Shown piece by piece: positions 17,170-26,234 of a DNA stretch of 64,000 bases. Origin of the DNA: Lachnospiraceae bacterium (GTDB lineage: Bacteria > Bacillota > Clostridia > Lachnospirales > Lachnospiraceae); contig JAFUNC010000018.1 of NCBI GenBank assembly GCA_017473115.1, positions 1 through 64,000 of the forward strand, given 5' to 3'. A model generated the notes under the pieces. That model searched no databases, was not told the DNA's origin, and worked only from the letters and a program-made list of their open reading frames with translations. The position numbers and the translations under genes are program-made. Each line of letters starts with the position of its first letter. The first letter of the stretch is position 1.

Positions 17170-19888
17170 GATAGATATCCGTAAACTCTGCAATTTCTCT
17201 GTCTACCGTGCAAAGATCCTTGACGTTCAAATCTTCCACATCATAGTGACCTGTAATTCTTGCGTATTTCTTCAATCCTTCCGTCATCTTAATCATGTCT
17301 TCGGGACGGTTACGGAGTGCAATAACATCAGCACCCATTGCCATAATCTTGGCAAGTTCTTCCGCATCTTTCGCGCCATCCAATGCAATTACGATATCCA
17401 TATCGGACTGTACCGTATTCAGGTACTTGGTTGCACGATGCAATGCATAGGGAAGAGGTACTACATCAAAATTATTCAAAACCACGTAGTCGGGTTTTGC
17501 AAATACACAGAATTCCAAATCTCTTTCAATTCTGGCGGCACCCATCTTAATACCGATGGGACATCCGTCTGATTCGAGACGCAAGAAGTTTACAACCTGA
17601 CGTAAATCTTCCTTGGAATTAATGGTCTTCTCAATGCCGTTTCCGTGACCTACGATTACTTCGATGGCATCTGCCTTCTGGTAATCTTCGCTGGTCAAAC
17701 CGCTGTTGGGAATGTACTGAACCATATTGTAATCTCCGGTAGAGAATACAGGATTATCCAGTACCAAAGGTCTCTCGGACGCAATGCCAAGAACAGTTCT
17801 TCCTTCCACCTCAGTTCCTTCCGGTAAGGGCATCGGATTTAACTGTGCGGGTACAATGAGAATCTTCTCAAGATTATTACAGTAGGACACTTTTGCTTCT
17901 TCCACGGTATCACACTGTTCTGCCAAAGGAACTTCTTCTTTAAATTCCGCAGGTTCCTGTGCAAACAACTCTTCCGCCAAAGTTGCCTTAAATTCATGCT
18001 CCTTTGCATCTTCTTTTACTTCTTCCGCAAAGTCTACAAATACTTCTTCAATATCTTCATCTGTTACTTCTTCGTCTACAACCTCATCCATTGCCTTGGT
18101 TACAAAATTCACACCGGCAACGCCTGCACCGGTTGCTACGCCTGCACCTACTACATCATCTAAGAACGACCAACCTTTTACGACCGGTGTTTCTTCCGCT
18201 GCGCTTTCCGGAGTAGTTTCCGCATCCGTTTCAATCTCTATTGTCTCTTCGTCACTCTCTTCCACCGTTTCTTCCGTTACTTCTGCGATCTCTTCTGCTG
18301 CTTCGCTGACATCTTCCGTTACTTCTTCTGCTACGTTCTCAGACTCTTCTTTTATCTCTTCTTCGAAAGCATCAATATCTTCGAAAATAAACGGTTCGTC
18401 ATCTTCATCAAACACATCTGCTGCCGCTTCAACAGTCTCTTCCAAAGCCGCATCCTCAGCCACTTCCGATGCACTCTCTTCCGCAGCCATTGTCATATCC
18501 TCAGCAACATTTTCTACGATTTCATCTGCGAAAACTTCATCGTTCTCCGGCTCTTCCTCATCAAAGAAGAACGGTTCATCCTCCGCAACAACGTCATCAA
18601 CGCCATCTCTTGCAATATCGTCTGCTGCTTCTACAGTTTCTTCTACATCTTCTTCATAGATGCTTTCTTCTGCCTGTTCCGTTTCCGGTTCTTCATCCCA
18701 CAACTCAATGGTCTCTGTTCCCTCAGCGCTTACTACTTCCACACGTCCGCCTTCCGGAACATCATCATCAAATACAATGGCATCAATGGCACTGAATACA
18801 TCTTCTTCCGCAATACCGGAATCTCCGTGACTATGATGTTCTTCTGGCATATCCATCATTGCATCCACAGTCATCTCCGTAAAGAAATCTTCGTCATCTT
18901 CTTCAAAAATATCTTCAACCGCATCATCTGTCACGGCATCCTCAACAACTTCTCCTTCAGCCGCTTCTTCAAAAGCAACTTCTGCGCTGCTGCCTTCCAT
19001 ACCGTCTGCGACACTCTCAACTGTCACTTCCGCAACATCCTCTGCTGCCACTTCTTCTACTGTTTCCATGGCATCCTCTGCAATCGCTTCCTCTGCTGTT
19101 TCCATGGCATCCTCCGTAGCAACTTCTTCTGCAGTTTCCGCAAAATCAATTACATCTTCCACCGCCTCATCGTCACCAAGAATTTCTTCCACGACAGGTT
19201 CTTCCGCAGGCATTACCATACCGATATTCTCTGCTTTTACTACGGAATCACTTTTATCATTAAAAGGATCAATCACACGCTGTACGGTTCCTCCGCCTGC
19301 ATTCCACAACGGCTTAAATGTTTCTTCCTCATCCTCGGAAATAATATGGGATGCTCCGATAGGTTCCGCGGATGAATAGAAACTTTCAATTCTGCTGCTG
19401 AAAGCATCCTTTTCTTCATCCTCTTCTTTTACCGGTTCTTCCACAATGGTTGCTGCCATTGTATTGGTATCTTCGTCGGCATTCTCTTCTTCTGCACCGA
19501 TTACTTTCTCCACGCTGCCCATGGCATTGCTGATAGTCCAGCCGGTAGTGTTATTGTTCACGGACTCTTCTTTCTTCTCTGCGCCGGCAGATACCGGTGT
19601 CCAGAAATCCTGACGTCTTTCTACCACAAAATCAGAAGCCGGAGTTACAACAGACTCTGTTTCTTCCTTCTCAACGACAACCTCGTCCTGTTTTGCTTCC
19701 GTAAAGAAATCATCCTCTGCTTTTACTTCTTCCTTCACATCTTCCATAGGATTGTTGTCCGCATCCAACGCTACAAAATTTTCTTTGCCTTCATTACAAA
19801 TCGGACATTCCGATAATTCCTCGAAAGATCTGCTTGCGTGCTGCTCATTATAAATATAACCGCACACTTTACATTCGTATTTTGCCAT
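17162..19888 (-). CDS. Rubredoxin-like / acidic linker / glutamate synthase-like fusion protein
   Basis: A 908-residue three-part protein. Residues 1-45 form a rubredoxin-like knuckle with CKVC and CPIC pairs. Residues ~50-660 are low complexity, dominated by Glu, Asp, Ala, Val and Thr with recurring AEDAMETVEE-type units. The last ~240 residues resemble the FMN domain of glutamate synthase: CPIGIKMGAARIERDLEF, a DIVIALDGAKDAEELAKI-like strand-helix and a terminal HYDVEDLNVKDLCTVDREIA. The Gly-rich FMN/active-site loop of true glutamate synthases is replaced by LNNFDVVPLPYALHRA, so catalysis is doubtful. GGGAGG precedes the ATG. A redox or scaffold role is inference. Confidence 0.75.
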   Translation of the reverse strand: MAKYECKVCGYIYNEQHASRSFEELSECPICNEGKENFVALDADNNPMEDVKEEVKAEDDFFTEAKQDEVVVEKEETESVVTPASDFVVERRQDFWTPVSAGAEKKEESVNNNTTGWTISNAMGSVEKVIGAEEENADEDTNTMAATIVEEPVKEEDEEKDAFSSRIESFYSSAEPIGASHIISEDEEETFKPLWNAGGGTVQRVIDPFNDKSDSVVKAENIGMVMPAEEPVVEEILGDDEAVEDVIDFAETAEEVATEDAMETAEEAIAEDAMETVEEVAAEDVAEVTVESVADGMEGSSAEVAFEEAAEGEVVEDAVTDDAVEDIFEEDDEDFFTEMTVDAMMDMPEEHHSHGDSGIAEEDVFSAIDAIVFDDDVPEGGRVEVVSAEGTETIELWDEEPETEQAEESIYEEDVEETVEAADDIARDGVDDVVAEDEPFFFDEEEPENDEVFADEIVENVAEDMTMAAEESASEVAEDAALEETVEAAADVFDEDDEPFIFEDIDAFEEEIKEESENVAEEVTEDVSEAAEEIAEVTEETVEESDEETIEIETDAETTPESAAEETPVVKGWSFLDDVVGAGVATGAGVAGVNFVTKAMDEVVDEEVTDEDIEEVFVDFAEEVKEDAKEHEFKATLAEELFAQEPAEFKEEVPLAEQCDTVEEAKVSYCNNLEKILIVPAQLNPMPLPEGTEVEGRTVLGIASERPLVLDNPVFSTGDYNMVQYIPNSGLTSEDYQKADAIEVIVGHGNGIEKTINSKEDLRQVVNFLRLESDGCPIGIKMGAARIERDLEFCVFAKPDYVVLNNFDVVPLPYALHRATKYLNTVQSDMDIVIALDGAKDAEELAKIMAMGADVIALRNRPEDMIKMTEGLKKYARITGHYDVEDLNVKDLCTVDREIAEFTDIYHV

Positions 19889-19969
19889 ATGTATCCTCCC
19901 TTAATTCGGTAACCCGTTTTTATACCCAAAACATATAAAACAGCATACCATACTATTCGACTTTTTTCA

Positions 19970-20008
19970 ATGAAAAACCACAGGCATTCAAACCCGTGGT
20001 TTTTCATT
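19970..20008 (-). terminator. Rho-independent terminator after the MATE gene
   Basis: GAAAAACCACAG pairs with CGTGGTTTTTC around a 12-base loop, with T-rich flank on the minus strand directly after the MATE stop codon. Confidence 0.8.
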
Positions 20009-20030
20009 TTGTATGCAAATAAATCTGTAT

Positions 20031-21407
20031 TTATGCATTCCCCTGCATAACCTTCCACTCTTTTCCCCTTTTATATCGCACAATAATAAAACAAATCACG
20101 TGCGCAAGAAACGTCAAAGTCCAGGACACCGGATAAGAAAGATAAATCGTCTCAATGCAATGGTACTCCGGAATCTGAAAAATCGTGGCAAGCCATACCA
20201 AACGAAACGCACAGGCTCCCATGAGCGAGACAATCATCGGAACGATGGAGCATCCCATACCGCGCAAAGAACCAACCATAACATCCATCATACCGCAAAG
20301 TGCATACACGCTACAGATGTATATCAGACGCACCATTCCGGCCTCAATCACCGCCGGGCTGTCCGTATACAGGGATAAAAGCGGTCGTCCGAAGAGCACC
20401 ACCAAATTTCCCATAATCACACCGGTCGCAATAACCAATCCCTGGGCAGTGTAAAGAATTTTATTTACACGCTCAAACTTCATGGCACCGATATTCTGGC
20501 TGGTAAAAGAAATCGCCGCCTGATACATGGAATTCATTGCCACATACACAAACCCTTCCACACTGCTTGCGGATGAATTACCCGCAATGACCGTTTCTCC
20601 GAAAAGATTGACCGAGGACTGGATAAAAACATTGGAAAGCGAAAAAAGTGTTCCCTGAAATCCTGCGGGCAAACCAATCTGCACGATTTTCCAAAACTTA
20701 TCCGCCTGAATGCGCAACTCTTTTAATTCCAGATGAATGCCACCCTCTTCTTTGATGAGACAACGCAATACAAGGAATGCGGAAATAAACTGGGAAATCA
20801 CCGTTGCAAGGGCAACACCGGCCACATCCATATGAAAACATATTACAAAAATCAAATTCAACACGACATTTACCACACCGGCAAACGCAAGATAATAAAG
20901 CGGTCTTCTGGTATCTCCCACCGCACGTAAAATGGCACTGCCGAAATTATAGACCATGGTTGCCGGCATCCCCAGAAAATAAATCCGCAGATACAAGGAT
21001 GCCAGTTTCAGCACCTCCGGCGGCGTATTCATTTTGCTCATGATAAAAGGCGCTCCCACAAAACCGATGACCGCCAGAATCACACCGCTTACCAGACTCA
21101 GCATAATGGATGTGTGTACCGTTTCTTTTAATTCCTTCTGCTGGTTTGCCCCATAAAAACGGGCCGTTAACACATTGGAGCCTACTGATAAACCGATAAA
21201 AACATTGGTTAAAAGATTAATCAGCGAAGAAGTCGCTCCCACTGCTGCCAGCGAATTGTCCCCGGCATAATTTCCTACCACAATGATATCCGCTGCATTG
21301 AATAATAATTGTAAAATGCCCGAACACATTAACGGCAGGGAAAACAACAGCATTTTCTTTAAGATGGAGCCGCTGCACATATCCATTTCGTATTTTTTAC
21401 CACGCAT
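20031..21407 (-). CDS. MATE family efflux transporter
   Basis: The 458-residue product has about 12 membrane segments in two pseudo-repeats, with the family motifs LMCSGILQLLFNAADIIVVG near the N terminus and PAGFQGTLFSLSNVFIQS at the start of the second half. MATE proteins export drugs or metabolites using Na+ or H+ gradients. The ATG of MRGKKYEMDMC was used; its ribosome-binding site is weak. The second MATE gene in the window (46,521) belongs to a different subgroup by sequence. Confidence 0.92.
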   Translation of the reverse strand: MRGKKYEMDMCSGSILKKMLLFSLPLMCSGILQLLFNAADIIVVGNYAGDNSLAAVGATSSLINLLTNVFIGLSVGSNVLTARFYGANQQKELKETVHTSIMLSLVSGVILAVIGFVGAPFIMSKMNTPPEVLKLASLYLRIYFLGMPATMVYNFGSAILRAVGDTRRPLYYLAFAGVVNVVLNLIFVICFHMDVAGVALATVISQFISAFLVLRCLIKEEGGIHLELKELRIQADKFWKIVQIGLPAGFQGTLFSLSNVFIQSSVNLFGETVIAGNSSASSVEGFVYVAMNSMYQAAISFTSQNIGAMKFERVNKILYTAQGLVIATGVIMGNLVVLFGRPLLSLYTDSPAVIEAGMVRLIYICSVYALCGMMDVMVGSLRGMGCSIVPMIVSLMGACAFRLVWLATIFQIPEYHCIETIYLSYPVSWTLTFLAHVICFIIVRYKRGKEWKVMQGNA

Positions 21408-21448
21408 AACTACCACTCTTTTCTAACATACAATTCTACAAGAAGTAA

Positions 21449-21482
21449 AAGTGTACTGCCGAAACCGGCCGTACACTTTTGT
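21449..21482 (-). terminator. Rho-independent terminator after mscL
   Basis: AAAAGTGTAC pairs with GTACACTTTT, extended inward by GCCG/CGGC with one mismatch, just downstream of the mscL stop on the minus strand. Confidence 0.85.
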
Positions 21483-21491
21483 AACCCTTCT

Positions 21492-21908
21492 TTATTCTCT
21501 TATCTCTGATGTACAATGAGGACATCTTGTAGCCTCAATATCAATCTCGCTCTTGCAGAACGGACATACCTTTGTAGTCGGTGCCGGTTCTTCTTCTTTT
21601 TTCTTACGGGTAAAAGCCTTACTCATGGTATTGATGGTCTTAATCATAATAAATACCACAACTGCCATAATCAAAAAGTTAATGATTGCGGTAAGAAAAC
21701 TTCCGTAATTTAACACTGCATCATCTTTTAAAACCAAAGCATAACCGGTCAAATCCGTTCCGCCAATCATACCGATTAAAGGATTGATAATGTCATTTAC
21801 CAGCGAATTTACAATACCGGTAAACGCACCACCGATAATAATACCTACTGCCATATCCATTACATTTCCACGGCTGATAAATTCTTTAAATTCTTTTAAA
21901 ATTTTCAT
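21492..21908 (-). CDS. mscL: Large-conductance mechanosensitive channel MscL with C-terminal zinc ribbon
   Basis: MscL opens under membrane tension and protects against hypo-osmotic shock. The 138-residue product has the N-terminal amphipathic helix and TM1 (KEFKEFISRGNVMDMAVGII), a periplasmic loop, TM2 (LTAIINFLIMAVVVFIMI) and a charged cytoplasmic tail. The tail ends in CPFC...CPHC, a zinc-ribbon-like pair that ordinary MscL lacks. The ATG at 21908 was preferred because AAGGAG lies just upstream. An extra ~20 residues are possible if an earlier Met is used. Confidence 0.92.
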   Translation of the reverse strand: MKILKEFKEFISRGNVMDMAVGIIIGGAFTGIVNSLVNDIINPLIGMIGGTDLTGYALVLKDDAVLNYGSFLTAIINFLIMAVVVFIMIKTINTMSKAFTRKKKEEEPAPTTKVCPFCKSEIDIEATRCPHCTSEIRE

Positions 21909-22091
21909 CTTTTTGTTCTCCTTACTCATCATCTCAATGTATCTTGCCTGCCCAAAACCGGATACCGGTTTCTCAAACACTTAATATATATCGTCACAAA
22001 CTAAAAAATATTATACACCCGATATAAAAAAGTGGCAAATATAATTTTACAAAAAACATTTCTCTCTTATTTGCTGATGAAACACACACTT

Positions 22092-22634
22092 TTACTCGCC
22101 CACCAAAGTCACTTCCGTATATTCGTGCCCCGTAAACGGGAGAAACTTCTGCAGCATATCCGCCGTCCTCATGGCAATACTGGAAGTATTCATACAGGGA
22201 TGACAGCCAAACCACTCCATTGCCAGCAAATCTTTATCAATTAACAGACGGACCTTTTGCTCCGTATCATACATCAGTCCCAGAACCGTAGCCGAACCCG
22301 GGGTCAAATTTAAATACTGCTCCAGTTCTTCCGGTCCTGCAAAAGACAGGCGCGCCGAATTAATCTGCGCCGATAATTCCTTGGTTTTAAACACCTTATC
22401 TCCGGGCATTAACAACAAATAAAAATCCGTCTTCTGACGATTACATAAAAATAAATTTTTACAGATATGGGCATCCAGTGCCTCTCCGATGGCGATACAG
22501 TCTTCCATGGTCATGGCAACCTCGTGGTCTGCTCTTTTATAATTAATTCCCAGGGCATCCAGGGTATCATATGCTTTTATTTCTTTTTCCGTTCTGCCTG
22601 CAGTGTCCGCAGGTCTTCCTTCGTAAACATTCAT
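22092..22634 (-). CDS. Prolyl-tRNA editing protein, YbaK/ProX family
   Basis: Free-standing editing domain that hydrolyses misacylated tRNA (Ala-tRNA-Pro or Cys-tRNA-Pro). The 180-residue product has the YbaK core: KNLFLCNRQKTDFYLLLMPG, ARLSFAGPEELEQYL and LTPGSATVLGL with the conserved Lys and GxxxP-type loop. The start MNVYEGRPADT has GGAG upstream. It lies two bases after the preceding MBL gene, so the two are coupled. Confidence 0.88.
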   Translation of the reverse strand: MNVYEGRPADTAGRTEKEIKAYDTLDALGINYKRADHEVAMTMEDCIAIGEALDAHICKNLFLCNRQKTDFYLLLMPGDKVFKTKELSAQINSARLSFAGPEELEQYLNLTPGSATVLGLMYDTEQKVRLLIDKDLLAMEWFGCHPCMNTSSIAMRTADMLQKFLPFTGHEYTEVTLVGE

Positions 22635-22636
22635 CT

Positions 22637-23584
22637 TTATTCTCCAATCTGATAAACCGCACCGCTGCACAATGACTGCAACGTGCCTACTTCCAACCGC
22701 TCCTTCAGCATCTGCATCGCCGGTGCTCCCGTGCAATGTCCGGTCAAAAGAATCTCAATGCCTTCCGTCTTGATAAAATCCGTAAGTTCCTGCACTTCCG
22801 CTTCCGTAAACGTACAGATTTCCTCCCCGTTTCGTTTACCTTTCATATGTAATCCGCCTACATAGGCATAAATGTGCTTATCCGGAAGAGCCGCTTTTAC
22901 TTCTTTTACAATGTTTTGCACACCGCCGTGAGAACAACTGTTACAAATCACAAGCCCCTTGTCCGTTTCAAACACTACACTCATTTCGTGCAAAAAATCA
23001 TCCGGCACCCACCTGATGTCACCGGTACGGCATAATGCATTTTCGCCTTCTTTTGCTTCCCTGTAAAGTCCCGCCTTCTCACCGATTTGGGCAAATTCCG
23101 CCCCTGCGGTACTGTGGGGTACCAGGACAATTCCGCCTGCAATCTCCGTCATTTCTTTGAGCAAAACAAAACGCTCACTGCAGTTTTTTAATACCGCTTC
23201 GGGCACTCCGATTTCATGCAAAATTCCGCCGGATGCTGACGCATACCGTTTCCGGGCCTGTTCCATGGCATATATCGGCGCCTTTTTATTACGCTCACAA
23301 AATATACCAAAACCGCCGGAATGGTCGTAATGTCCATGGGATAAAAATGCCAAATCCACTTCTTCCAAATCAACGCCCATTTTATCTGCATTTTCGGCAA
23401 ATGCACATGTACTGCCGGCATCCAATAATACTTTTTTATTTTTATATTCAATGTACAGACTCAATCCATGCTCACACTTCAGATTGGAATCTGTGGTATT
23501 TTCAATCAGCACTTTAATAATCAACGCAATCTCTCCCATAACTTCACTGACGGTCATATACGCCTTTGTTCCGATTTCCTGCAT
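22637..23584 (-). CDS. MBL-fold metallohydrolase
   Basis: The 315-residue product has the metallo-beta-lactamase metal motif as FLSHGHYDHSGG near residue 85, further ligands in VPHS and CNSCSHGGVQN, and HCTGAPAM near the C terminus. This pattern matches the group annotated as 7,8-dihydropterin-6-methyl-4-(beta-D-ribofuranosyl)-aminobenzene-5'-phosphate synthase-like proteins. The physiological substrate in bacteria is not known. AAAGGA precedes the first ATG; a start 15 codons later is possible. Confidence 0.85.
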   Translation of the reverse strand: MQEIGTKAYMTVSEVMGEIALIIKVLIENTTDSNLKCEHGLSLYIEYKNKKVLLDAGSTCAFAENADKMGVDLEEVDLAFLSHGHYDHSGGFGIFCERNKKAPIYAMEQARKRYASASGGILHEIGVPEAVLKNCSERFVLLKEMTEIAGGIVLVPHSTAGAEFAQIGEKAGLYREAKEGENALCRTGDIRWVPDDFLHEMSVVFETDKGLVICNSCSHGGVQNIVKEVKAALPDKHIYAYVGGLHMKGKRNGEEICTFTEAEVQELTDFIKTEGIEILLTGHCTGAPAMQMLKERLEVGTLQSLCSGAVYQIGE

Positions 23585-23758
23585 GCTTTTATAATTTCCT
23601 TTTTATCTTATCACAGTTTTCTTTATAAAAGAATGAAAATTTTATGGATTTCTTGGTACGGCACGGATATAATGTCGATAGACGCTATCATTGGTTGCAA
23701 AACAGTTGCCATATATTGAATGCGTCCGCAATCGTTTCACAAAAAAGGATACACAAAG

Positions 23759-24580
23759 ATGAAAAATATGACCGACTTGGAACTCTACTACAATAAATTT
23801 AACGAAGAAAAACGTTTGAACTCCCGACACGGGCAAGTGGAATTTATCACTTCCATGAAATATATTCACAAGTATATACCCGATGACCGCACGCCCTCCG
23901 ATATCAAAATTCTGGACATCGGTGCAGGTACCGGACGCTACAGCATTGCACTGGCAGAAGAAGGCTATGACGCGACCGCCGTGGAACTGGTCAAATATAA
24001 TCTTGGTATTTTAAAACAAAAACGAGACGCCTTGGGCAATGCATTAAAAGGTTCTTTGACCGCAATGCAAGGCAATGCCCTCAAATTAAAAAAATTGGAG
24101 GATAACGTTTTTGATGTCACCCTCCTGTTTGGTCCCATGTACCATTTATTCGGTCACGATGATAAAAGAAAAGCCCTGTCGGAAGCTATGCGCGTCACCA
24201 AACCGAACGGAATCATTTTGGTTGCTTACTGTATGAATGAATACAGCGTACTGACCTTCGCTTTTAAGGAACGTAATATTTTACAGTGCAAAGAAGAAGG
24301 CCGTTTAAGCGCTGATTATAAAACCCTTTCACAACCGGAGCATTTGTACGACTACATGCGATTGGAAGACATTGATGCTTTAAATAATGAACTTGGTTTA
24401 CAGCGTCTTCAAATCATTTCTCCCGACGGACCTGCCAATTATATGAGACCCTTCCTGAATCAGTTAACGGAAGAAGAATTCCGGTATTTTATCGAATATC
24501 AACTTGCCACCTGTGAGCGTGCTGATTTAATCGGTGCCGGCGCTCATACCGTGGACATTTTACGCAATAAAAAAGAATAA
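23759..24580 (+). CDS. Class I SAM-dependent methyltransferase
   Basis: The 273-residue product has motif I as ILDIGAGTGRYSIALAEEG, an acidic motif II (VELVKYN), and DVTLLFGPMYHLFGHDDK after strand 4. This is a small-molecule type methyltransferase (Methyltransf_25/11 group); substrate unknown. AAAGGAT precedes the ATG at 23759. It converges on the M20 peptidase gene, with 6 bases between their stop codons. Confidence 0.88.
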   Translation: MKNMTDLELYYNKFNEEKRLNSRHGQVEFITSMKYIHKYIPDDRTPSDIKILDIGAGTGRYSIALAEEGYDATAVELVKYNLGILKQKRDALGNALKGSLTAMQGNALKLKKLEDNVFDVTLLFGPMYHLFGHDDKRKALSEAMRVTKPNGIILVAYCMNEYSVLTFAFKERNILQCKEEGRLSADYKTLSQPEHLYDYMRLEDIDALNNELGLQRLQIISPDGPANYMRPFLNQLTEEEFRYFIEYQLATCERADLIGAGAHTVDILRNKKE

Positions 24581-24586
24581 TCTTTT

Positions 24587-25774
24587 TTACAACACTTTTA
24601 CGTACCGCACGGCAACTTCCGCCAAGGCTGCCGTTCCATATGCAAATGCCTTCGCATCCAATCTCATTTCGGGATGATGCAGCGGATGAATAAAACCCTC
24701 TCTGCTGTCACCGGCAGCCAATGCTACCATAACAGACGGCACCTTTTGGGACACATAGGCAAAGTCTTCCGAGCCGCCACCGTGGTTTTGCGGCAGTTCG
24801 CAACTGCAAAGAACCTTATCCTGACCCAAAATTTCTTTTAACCAAATAGTTGTTTTCTCAGACAATTCCTTATCATTCACTAACGTAGGAGCACCGCTTG
24901 TATAGGTTACGATTGTCTCTGCACGAAAAGCACGTCCTATATTCTCCGCAATTTCCGCAAGACGCTTTTTCATATTATTACGAACCGCTTCATCAAATGC
25001 CCGCATGGAACCTTTTAAAGTAACCGTTCCGGGAATTGCATTGGGTACCTCTGCTCCCTCCAGCGCCCCGATGGTAAGTGCCGCCTCATCAAATGCACTT
25101 AACTCCCTCGCTTGAATTTCCTGTAACCCGATTATAATATGGGACGCCACCGTTAATGCATCCACTCCGAGATGAGGCGCAGAGCCGTGACACCCTTTTC
25201 CCTTGACCTCAATCTTAAAAAAGTCTGCTGCCGGCGCACTGACTCCCGGTGCCGACACAATAACCGTTCCTGAATCCACGGGCACTCCCGTCATCACATG
25301 CACCATCATTGCCCCATCTGCTTTCGGATTTTCAAGCACACCTCCGTCTATCATATTTTTGGCACCCTCCAGGATTTCTTCAGCGGGTTGAAACATAAAT
25401 TTTACAATACCGCCCAGTTCCTGCTCATGATATTTAATTAACTTGGCTGCTCCAAGCAGCATAGCCGTATGTGCATCATGACCGCAGGCATGCATATTGC
25501 CGTTTGTACTACGGAACGGAACTTCCGCTTCTTCTTTTATACGCAATGCATCCATATCCGCACGAAGCATAAAACATTTTCCGCTATCCATCGTTCCTGC
25601 GCACGCCACAATTCCGGCCTTGCCGCAATCAAGCGGTGCATAGCCCATTTCTTTCAAACGCTTCTTCACGTAAGCCCTTGTCTTCGTCAAATCAAACCCT
25701 ACTTCCGCACAATAATGTAAATGTGCATAATCCTCTTCTATCTGTTTCTGTATTTCCAATGCTTCTTTTAACAT
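24587..25774 (-). CDS. M20 family amidohydrolase (hippurate / IAA-amino acid hydrolase-like)
   Basis: The 395-residue dinuclear metallopeptidase has the metal motifs ADMDALR, HACGHDAHTAML and PAEEILEGAKNMIDGG (catalytic Glu pair), then QNHGGGSEDFAYV near the C terminus, and a central dimerisation domain with HGSAPHLGVDA. Likely cleaves N-acyl amino acids. A repeat element (25,806-26,004) lies immediately upstream of its start. Confidence 0.92.
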   Translation of the reverse strand: MLKEALEIQKQIEEDYAHLHYCAEVGFDLTKTRAYVKKRLKEMGYAPLDCGKAGIVACAGTMDSGKCFMLRADMDALRIKEEAEVPFRSTNGNMHACGHDAHTAMLLGAAKLIKYHEQELGGIVKFMFQPAEEILEGAKNMIDGGVLENPKADGAMMVHVMTGVPVDSGTVIVSAPGVSAPAADFFKIEVKGKGCHGSAPHLGVDALTVASHIIIGLQEIQARELSAFDEAALTIGALEGAEVPNAIPGTVTLKGSMRAFDEAVRNNMKKRLAEIAENIGRAFRAETIVTYTSGAPTLVNDKELSEKTTIWLKEILGQDKVLCSCELPQNHGGGSEDFAYVSQKVPSVMVALAAGDSREGFIHPLHHPEMRLDAKAFAYGTAALAEVAVRYVKVL

Positions 25775-25805
25775 GACAACTCTCCTTTTATTGGGGGTAT
25801 AACTC

Positions 25806-26004
25806 CGATTTCGGAAGTTGTTGTAAGATTAGCCGCTGTGTGACTATTGATTCCAACAGAACACGCTTCCGCTCGTTCGACTGATGTAACAGTACTAAAC
25901 TCGCAGTGCATTTCATTTCTGCTCGTTAAGTGCTGACACAGTCGAAAACGGTTCTTTATGGAATCAAATAGTTCACAGCGATTCATAAAATGACTTCCGA
26001 AATC
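25806..26004 (-). repeat. Interspersed foldable repeat, copy A
   Basis: The outermost arms CGATTTCGGAAGT (25806-25818) and ACTTCCGAAATCG (25992-26004) are perfectly complementary. Inside lie CGCTGTG/CACAGCG, GATTCCA (25849-25855)/TGGAATC (25959-25965), AGAAC/GTTCT and CGACTG/CAGTCG arms, then an imperfect central hairpin. The 117-bp core is nearly identical to copy B at 49,327-49,491 and related to copy C at 62,461-62,604. It occupies most of the 460-bp gap between the M20 peptidase and trxA. A 72-codon frame through it is a by-product of the repeat. Confidence 0.85.
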
Positions 26005-26087
26005 GTTACCGGACTTTTTACATATAAACCGGTCTTTATAACAGAGAGTGTCCTTTTTATTAATTTTTTATACTGCATTTACGGTTA

Positions 26088-26116
26088 TTTACTTTCTCTT
26101 TCTTTTTTTATATAAT
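26088..26116 (+). promoter_or_regulatory. Probable trxA promoter
   Basis: TTTACT (26088-26093), 17-base spacer, TATAAT (26111-26116). It lies about 120 bases upstream of trxA and outside the repeat element. Confidence 0.6.
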
Positions 26117-26234
26117 TTATTTAGACCATTCTATATTTTTATGGTTTCAGAATGTATTACATAATAACCAAAGCAACGGATATACTAATCCGAAAATAGT
26201 GAAATACAAGTGAATAAACAAAGGAGGCAACAAT

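Noticed and set aside
18004-19379. Several Ser- or Leu-rich plus-strand frames
   Set aside because: They are antisense shadows of the Glu/Asp/Ala-rich linker of the rubredoxin fusion gene and have no ribosome-binding sites.
25768-25986. 72-residue protein upstream of the M20 peptidase
   Set aside because: It lies wholly in the repeat element, has no ribosome-binding site, and its sequence is explained by the palindromic repeat.
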